Shown here one piece after another: positions 18,193 through 22,702 of a DNA stretch of 22,702 nucleotides. The stretch's first letter is position 1, and each line of letters starts with the position of its first letter. A program made the translations under genes and the position numbers. The notes beneath the pieces are model-generated. The model was not told the origin of the DNA. It did no database searches and worked only from the letters and a program-made list of their open reading frames with translations. This stretch comes from Deltaproteobacteria bacterium (GTDB lineage Bacteria; Myxococcota; Polyangia; Haliangiales; Haliangiaceae): positions 1 through 22,702 of the forward strand of contig JAGSPR010000168.1 of NCBI GenBank assembly GCA_018262455.1, read 5' to 3'.

Positions 18193-19112
18193 TGGAGCGC
18201 CCGACGACCCGTCACCTCGAGAGCCTGGTCGCGGTCGCCGATCACGGCAGCTTCCGACGCGCGGCGACCTCGCTCGGCATCTCGCAGCCCGCGCTGTCGG
18301 CGCAGGTTCAGGGCGCGGAACACGCGCTCGGGGTCCAGGTGTTCGAGCGCGATCGTCGCAGCGTCCTGATCACGGCGGCGGGCGAGGACGTCGTGGGCCG
18401 CGCGCGCGAGGCGCTGCTTGCCATCGATGCGGTCAACGATGCGGCGCTCCGGCGCTCCGAACCGCTCGTCGGCTCGATCCGGCTCGGGGTCATCCCGACG
18501 ATCGCGCCGTACTGGTTGCCCGCCCTGCTGCCAGCGGTCCGCACCAGGTTTCCGAAGCTGTCCCTGATGCTGCGCGAGGAGCAGACGCATCGGCTGCTCG
18601 CCCAGTTGACCGCCGGGCAGATCGAGCTCGCGATGGTCGCGATCCCGGTGCCCGGAGATCTCACGACTGCCCCGATCGCGCGCGAGTCGTTCGTCGTGGC
18701 GGCCCCGCGTGGCGCGAAGCTCGTGTCCAAGCGAGGCAAGGTGACCGAGAGCGATCTCGATCACGTCACGATGCTGCTCCTCGAGGACGGCCACTGTCTG
18801 CGCGATCAAGCGCTCGCGGTGTGCAGTCGCGGTGGTGCGGTCGAATCGATGGAGGTTCGCGCGACGAGCCTGCCGACTCTGGTCCAGATGGTCGCGGGCG
18901 GCCTTGGGGTCACGCTGCTTCCGGAGGCCGCGGCGGCGATGCTCGTGACCACGAAGGGGCCGGTCGCGCTCGGCGAATTCGCCCATCCTGCGCCCGGTCG
19001 CACGATCGGGCTCGCGTGGCGGACCTCGTCGGCGCGTCTGCGAGAGTTTCGGTTACTCGCCGAGACGATGCGCGCGGAGGCGGATCGGTTCCTCGCGCGA
19101 CTTCGCCGGTAG
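18192..19112 (+). CDS. oxyR: Peroxide-sensing LysR-type regulator OxyR
   Basis: A 306-residue LysR-family transcription regulator. The N-terminal winged helix-turn-helix reads HLESLVAVADHGSFRRAATS then LGISQPALSAQVQ. The C-terminal sensor domain contains LLEDGHCLRDQALAVC, with C202 and C211 nine residues apart, the same spacing and context as the redox pair C199/C208 of E. coli OxyR. Oxidation would form the disulfide that switches the protein to an activator of peroxide-defence genes. I chose ATG 18192 because the HTH starts nine residues later; a TTG at 18183 in the same frame is possible. It is divergent from ahpC, as in the mycobacterial oxyR-ahpC locus, and a box for its own product overlaps its start. 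A small membrane-protein gene follows after 30 bp. Confidence 0.95.
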   Translation: MERPTTRHLESLVAVADHGSFRRAATSLGISQPALSAQVQGAEHALGVQVFERDRRSVLITAAGEDVVGRAREALLAIDAVNDAALRRSEPLVGSIRLGVIPTIAPYWLPALLPAVRTRFPKLSLMLREEQTHRLLAQLTAGQIELAMVAIPVPGDLTTAPIARESFVVAAPRGAKLVSKRGKVTESDLDHVTMLLLEDGHCLRDQALAVCSRGGAVESMEVRATSLPTLVQMVAGGLGVTLLPEAAAAMLVTTKGPVALGEFAHPAPGRTIGLAWRTSSARLREFRLLAETMRAEADRFLARLRR

Positions 19113-19142
19113 CCGGACTTTCGCCGGTACACTACGACCGGC

Positions 19143-19499
19143 GTGAAGTGTCCGATCTGCGAAGTCGAGTGGCCGGCCACCGTGTCCTCGTGCCCGTGCG
19201 GCTACGCGTTCACGCTCGCGAGCCTGCGCCACGCGATCACCCGGTTGCGCGGCGCCCGGGCGTCGGCGATCACGCTCCAGGCCTGCGGCGTGATCACGCT
19301 CGCGACCGTGCTGCCGTGGCTCACGATCGTCAGCGGCGGGTCGAGCTGGATCATCGTCGCCACGATCCTGATCCCGATGCAGGCCGTCGGCGGGCTGACG
19401 ATGCTCGCGCGCGGCAGCGCGAGACTTGCGACCGCCACGCGCCAGCTCCGCGCGGCCAAGCAGCTCGCGCAGCTGCCGGTCGCCCGCGTGATCGAGTAA
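19143..19499 (+). CDS. Small zinc-ribbon membrane protein, unknown function
   Basis: A 118-residue protein I do not recognise as a named family. It begins MKCPICEVEW and continues SSCPCGYAF, giving C3, C6, C17 and C19, a CxxC...CxC set able to bind one zinc. Two hydrophobic helices follow, at about 42-64 (ITLQACGVITLATVLPWLTIV) and 68-88 (WIIVATILIPMQAVGGLTML). A basic amphipathic tail (RQLRAAKQLAQLP) ends the chain. The likely topology is an inner-membrane hairpin with a cytoplasmic zinc knuckle. The start is GTG 19143. It lies 30 bp after oxyR on the same strand and may be co-transcribed, but a link to oxidative stress is only inference. The four Cys at the N-terminus and the alternating codon pattern support a real gene despite its size. 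Confidence 0.7.
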   Translation: MKCPICEVEWPATVSSCPCGYAFTLASLRHAITRLRGARASAITLQACGVITLATVLPWLTIVSGGSSWIIVATILIPMQAVGGLTMLARGSARLATATRQLRAAKQLAQLPVARVIE

Positions 19500-19605
19500 G
19501 CCCTTCGGGTCCGGACCTCGTGGCCTCAGCGTCACCGCTCGTGCGGTCGGCGCTTTCCGGGCGCGGAAGGAGCCGAGTGAGTTCAGGAGGATACGAGATT
19601 CTATG

Positions 19606-19633
19606 TTGACACTGTTCGTGACAGTGTTACATA
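19606..19633 (+). promoter_or_regulatory. Near-consensus promoter with operator-like palindrome in its spacer, upstream of merR-type gene
   Basis: A perfect -35 box TTGACA (19606-19611) is followed after 16 bp by TACATA (19628-19633) as -10. Between and overlapping them lies an exact 7-bp inverted repeat, ACACTGT-N5-ACAGTGT (19609-19627). An operator in the promoter spacer is the classic placement for MerR-family regulators, although their promoters usually have a longer 19-20 bp spacer. Transcription would start near 19640, at the GTG start codon, so the mRNA may be leaderless. The rest of the gap 19500-19605 shows only an AGGAGG at 19584-19589 that serves no plausible gene. Confidence 0.65.
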
Positions 19634-19639
19634 GGGGAC

Positions 19640-20242
19640 GTGGATGGACAGTGGACACTCTCGGAGCTCGTGGGGGAGGTGGCGGCGCGGATCACCGCGC
19701 TGCCAGCGCCCAGGAACGGGCAGGTTCGCGCCATCCCCGATGACCGAACCGTTCGTTACTACGGGACGATCGGCTTGCTCGATCGGCCATCGGCGATGCG
19801 TGGCCGGACGGCGCTCTACAGTCGGCGGCACCTCGCCCAGGTGGTCGCGATCAAGCGGCTGCAGGCGATGGGGCGCAGCCTCGCCGAGATCCAGGTGCTG
19901 TGGCCGACGCTCGATGACCTGACGCTGTCGCGGATGTCGGGCGTCGAGCTGCCTGCCGGACGCTCGATCGCGCCCGCGCGGCGTGAGTTCTGGAAGCGCG
20001 AGCCGGTGGAAGTCTTGCCGCACGCTCAGCCCTTCGCAGCTACCGCGGCGCCGATCACGCCGCCGCCCGTCGAGCTCCGCATCGAGCTCGCGCCCAACCT
20101 CGTGCTGTCGCTCTCGGTCACCGACGAGAGCATCGCGATTTCACCCGCCGACATCCGCGCGATTCGCGCGGCTGCGGCACCGCTCGTCGCCGAGCTGGCA
20201 CTTCGTCAGCTCACCCCGCACCCTGAAGGAGAACCCGCATGA
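19640..20242 (+). CDS. MerR-type transcription regulator, cysteine-free, with unusual C-terminal domain
   Basis: A 200-residue DNA-binding protein. MerR-type features are PDDRTVRYYGTIGLLDRP (residues 33-50), then a wing-like GRTALYSRRHLAQVVAIKRL and MGRSLAEIQVL. The segment between the first helix (WTLSELVGEVA) and RTVRYY is longer than usual, with ITALPAPRNGQVRAIPDD inserted. The C-terminal part has no coiled-coil dimer helix of typical length; a Pro-rich linker (138-143) leads to a small predicted beta/alpha domain (VELRIELAPNLVLSLSVT, then a helix rich in Ala). No cysteine occurs, so thiol-based metal or redox sensing is excluded. GTG 19640 is the only start between an in-frame stop at 19619 and the HTH, unless GTGs at codons 11 or 14 are used. 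It overlaps the VIT-VWA gene by four bases (ATGA). Confidence 0.85.
   Translation: MDGQWTLSELVGEVAARITALPAPRNGQVRAIPDDRTVRYYGTIGLLDRPSAMRGRTALYSRRHLAQVVAIKRLQAMGRSLAEIQVLWPTLDDLTLSRMSGVELPAGRSIAPARREFWKREPVEVLPHAQPFAATAAPITPPPVELRIELAPNLVLSLSVTDESIAISPADIRAIRAAAAPLVAELALRQLTPHPEGEPA
20226..20231 (+). promoter_or_regulatory. Shine-Dalgarno sequence of the VIT-VWA gene
   Basis: AAGGAG lies 7 bases before the ATG at 20239, inside the 3' end of the MerR-type gene. With the ATGA overlap it supports coupled translation of the two genes and fixes the start of the VIT-VWA protein. Confidence 0.8.
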
Positions 20243-22702
20243 CTGCACTGCCGATGGTACTGATGACCGATGAGGAGGTGGCCGGGTTCGGCCGCAACAG
20301 CGACGCGGGCTTCGGCGCGCTGCAGACCGCACGCGGGCTGTTGCCGCTGGTGGCCATGGAGGTCGAGGCGCGCGTCACTGGCGTGATCGCGGCGATCGAG
20401 CTGGCGCAGACCTTCGTCAACACCACCGGCACCGCGATCGAGGCGACGTATGTGTTTCCGCTGCCGGACCGGGCCGCGGTCCACAAGTTCCGCATGGAGG
20501 TCGCGGGCCGGGTGATCGAGGGTGTCATCGAGGAGCGCGGGGCAGCGCGCGAGCAGTACGACGAGGCGATCGCGCGGGGCCATCGTGCGGCAATCACCGA
20601 GGAGGAGCGGCCCGGGGTGTTCACGCTGCGGGTCGGCAACCTCCTGCCTGGCGAGCTGGCCACGGTGCGGCTGTCGCTGGTCGGCCCGCTCCCGGTCGAC
20701 GACGGCGAGGTCACGTTCCGGTTTCCGCTCGTCGTGGCGCCGCGCTACATGCCCGGCGCGGCGCTCGGCGGCGACCAGGCAGGGCTCGGCACGGCGCTCG
20801 ACACGAGCCTCGTCCCCGATGCCTCGCGGATCTCCCCGCCCGTGCTGTTGCCGGGCTGCCCGAACCCGGTGCGGCTCGGGCTGCGGGTGGTGCTCGGCGA
20901 CCACGCGATCCATGGCGTCTCGTCGAGCCTCCACGCGATCACGACGAGTCGTCTCGATGCCCAGGTCATCGAGGTCCAGCCGGGCGAACGGCTCGATCGC
21001 GACTTCATCCTGCGCTGGCGGCTCGACACCGCGGCGTTGCGAACCACGCTCGTCTGCGCCGACGACGAGGGTGGTCAGGAGGGCACGTTCCTGCTCACCC
21101 TCGTCCCGCCGAGCACGCGCGCGATGGCGGCCAAGCCACGCGACATCGTGTTCGTCATCGATCGATCCGGCAGCATGGGCGGCTGGAAGATGGTGGCGGC
21201 CCGGCGTGCCGCGGCCCGGATGATCGACACGCTGACCTCGCGCGACAGGTTCTGTGCGATCGCGTTCGACGACACCGTCGACCTCCTGCCCGAGGCCCAG
21301 CTCGTCGACGCCACCGATCGCAATCGCTACCGTGCCGTCGAGGCGCTCGCCAAGGTCGAGGCGCGCGGTGGCACCGAGCTGGCGGATCCGCTTCGCCGCG
21401 CCGCCACCATGCTCGCGGGCGGTCACGATGACCGCGAGCGCGTGGTCGTGCTCGTCACCGATGGCCAGGTCGGCAACGAGGACCACATCCTGCGCGAGCT
21501 GGTACCGCTCCTGAGGTCGGTGCGGATGTTCACCCTCGGCATCGATCAGGCGGTCAACGCTGCGTTCCTGCGCCGGCTCGCGGCTGCCGGCGGGGGGCTG
21601 TGCGAGCTCGTCGAATCCGAGGATCGGCTCGACGCGGTGATGGCGAAGGTGCATCGCCGGATCGGCACGCCGATCGCCACCGAGCTCGTGCTGCGCGGGG
21701 CTGGACTGGACCTCGAGGTCTCGTCGGTGGCGCCGAACAAGCTCCCCGACATCTACGCTGGCGCGCCGGTCACGATCCTCGGACGCTACCGCGGCTCCGC
21801 CGGTGCCAGCGCGACGATCGAGATCGATGGCACGAGCCTCGGCGATCCGCTGCAGCTGCGAATCACCCGCGAGGCCGGGGCGCCGCGCGCGGCGTCGTGG
21901 CTCGCCGCGAGCTGGGCGCGCGCGGCGATTCGCGATCGCGAGGACCAGTACGCGGCAGGCGCGCGCGACGGGCTCGAGCACGAGATCGTGAGCCTGTCGA
22001 AGCGCCACGGCGTGCTGTCGCGCTTCACCGCATTCCTGGCGATCGATCGGAGCTCCATCGCGAACCCCGGCGGCCAACCACGCCAGGTGTTGCAGGCCGT
22101 CGAGCAACCGGCCGGCTGGGACGCTGATGCCCGCCGAAGTGGGGGTGGTGGCATGCAGCGATCTCGCCCGATGATGTCGGCATCGATCGCCCCGTCGGCA
22201 CCGATGTGGCGGCCCACGAGCGGGCACGCGGCGATGCCACGTGCTCCCAGCCCGGCTCCACGCGCCCAGGCAGCGGGCGTGCGAGCGTCGGACAGTGCGC
22301 CCGTGCCCTCGGCGTCCGCGATCGACGCGCTGAGCGAGGACTACCTCGGTTCGCCGGCCAGCAGCGCAGGCTACGCACCGCCAGCCGAGCGCGTGAAGGA
22401 GCAGCGCGAGGAAGCGGCGTCTCCGCGCGCGGTGAGCTCGGCATACCTGGTGCAGCTCGGCGCGCTGGCACGCGAGCTCGACGCCCAGGGGCGCGGTCGT
22501 GCGGATGCCGCCGCGATCCGGTTGCTACGGCAGCGGCTGACCGAGTGGGTCGAGGACCTGCGCTCCGTCGGTGGTCAGGACGAGCTCGCGGTGGCGGTCG
22601 AGCACCTCGTGCAGCGGCTGTCGGCGGCCCTCGTGCTCGGCACCGATCTCGCGAGCGAGAGCGTCACGGTCGCAGCCGAGCTCGCGAAGCTCGCCGCCGG
22701 AA
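20239..22702 (+). CDS. VIT and von Willebrand factor A domain protein (3' end outside window)
   Basis: The frame is open for 821 codons from ATG 20239 to the window edge. A VIT domain (about residues 30-165) shows IELAQTFVNTTGTAIEATYVFPL, YDEAIARGH, and RPGVFTLRVGNLLPGELATV, as in inter-alpha-trypsin inhibitor heavy chains and vault PARP. A VWA domain follows (about 300-470) with an intact metal-dependent adhesion site: DRSGS (D308, S310, S312), GGTE (T379) and VTDGQ (D408). A conserved VIT-VWA tail motif HGVLSRFTAFLAID comes at about 590-603. Then a Pro/Ala/Ser-rich linker leads to a helical region up to the edge. There is no signal peptide or membrane helix in the visible part, so a cytoplasmic location is expected. 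The role is unknown; VWA domains usually mediate metal-dependent protein binding. It is coupled to the MerR-type gene. Confidence 0.9.
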   Translation, partial: MTALPMVLMTDEEVAGFGRNSDAGFGALQTARGLLPLVAMEVEARVTGVIAAIELAQTFVNTTGTAIEATYVFPLPDRAAVHKFRMEVAGRVIEGVIEERGAAREQYDEAIARGHRAAITEEERPGVFTLRVGNLLPGELATVRLSLVGPLPVDDGEVTFRFPLVVAPRYMPGAALGGDQAGLGTALDTSLVPDASRISPPVLLPGCPNPVRLGLRVVLGDHAIHGVSSSLHAITTSRLDAQVIEVQPGERLDRDFILRWRLDTAALRTTLVCADDEGGQEGTFLLTLVPPSTRAMAAKPRDIVFVIDRSGSMGGWKMVAARRAAARMIDTLTSRDRFCAIAFDDTVDLLPEAQLVDATDRNRYRAVEALAKVEARGGTELADPLRRAATMLAGGHDDRERVVVLVTDGQVGNEDHILRELVPLLRSVRMFTLGIDQAVNAAFLRRLAAAGGGLCELVESEDRLDAVMAKVHRRIGTPIATELVLRGAGLDLEVSSVAPNKLPDIYAGAPVTILGRYRGSAGASATIEIDGTSLGDPLQLRITREAGAPRAASWLAASWARAAIRDREDQYAAGARDGLEHEIVSLSKRHGVLSRFTAFLAIDRSSIANPGGQPRQVLQAVEQPAGWDADARRSGGGGMQRSRPMMSASIAPSAPMWRPTSGHAAMPRAPSPAPRAQAAGVRASDSAPVPSASAIDALSEDYLGSPASSAGYAPPAERVKEQREEAASPRAVSSAYLVQLGALARELDAQGRGRADAAAIRLLRQRLTEWVEDLRSVGGQDELAVAVEHLVQRLSAALVLGTDLASESVTVAAELAKLAAG

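Noticed and set aside
19101..19142. Small stem CCGGT/ACCGG and a repeated TTCGCCGGTA between oxyR and the zinc-ribbon gene
   Set aside because: The stem is only 5 bp and the repeat is short and GC-rich, which is expected by chance here.
19584..19743. AGGAGG followed by an ATG at 19603 with a short frame of about 46 codons
   Set aside because: The spacing is long, the frame overlaps the promoter and the MerR-type gene out of frame, and the peptide has no recognisable features.
20206..22227. Long minus-strand open frame (673 codons) opposite the VIT-VWA gene
   Set aside because: It is rich in Arg and Asp/His with no domain signal and mirrors the codon pattern of the plus-strand VIT-VWA gene, as expected for antisense frames in GC-rich DNA.

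Overview
The window is very GC-rich DNA with little intergenic space. It carries a Hanks-type Ser/Thr kinase, several lipoproteins or secreted proteins with low-complexity Gly- or Pro-rich segments, a DUF1565/Gly-rich lipoprotein and a C-type-lectin-like lipoprotein. Together these suggest a myxobacterium-like organism (Myxococcota, possibly near Kofleriaceae/Haliangium). That placement is inferred from gene content and style; no rRNA marker is present. No tRNA, rRNA, CRISPR array, transposase or phage gene was seen, so this looks like chromosomal backbone.

Layout, left to right. (1) The 3' part of an ethylmalonyl-CoA mutase-type B12 enzyme. (2) A 1020-residue DUF349 protein with HEAT-like and coiled-coil parts. 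(3) A 452-bp convergent gap holding a GACCTT hexamer array and a 44-bp inverted repeat. (4) An EamA/DMT transporter (minus), divergent from (5) glgB, followed closely by a GH57/DUF3536 glycoside hydrolase, forming an alpha-glucan pair. (6) A TesB-type thioesterase-like gene that needs a frame change to be read through. (7) A Gly-rich DUF1565 lipoprotein (plus), convergent with (8) a ZntB/CorA-type channel (minus). (9) Divergent from zntB, a secreted VanX-type D-Ala-D-Ala dipeptidase. (10) A minus-strand set of three touching genes: Ser/Thr kinase, TPR secreted/membrane protein, C-type-lectin-like lipoprotein. (11) A divergent ahpC/oxyR pair with a clear OxyR box between them. (12) A small zinc-ribbon membrane protein. 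(13) A cysteine-free MerR-type regulator translationally coupled to a large VIT-VWA protein that runs off the right edge.

Logic of the groups. ahpC/oxyR is a textbook peroxide response module: the OxyR pair C202/C211 and the AhpC catalytic cysteines are all present, and the ATAG-N7-CTAT operator touches the oxyR start codon. The kinase/TPR/lectin genes look like one envelope-directed unit. The MerR/VIT-VWA pair is the least explained: an operator-like palindrome lies in the spacer of a near-consensus promoter, the mRNA may be leaderless, and the VIT-VWA protein has no signal peptide. It is the best candidate here for an undescribed system. The hexamer array plus long inverted repeat is the most striking non-coding structure.
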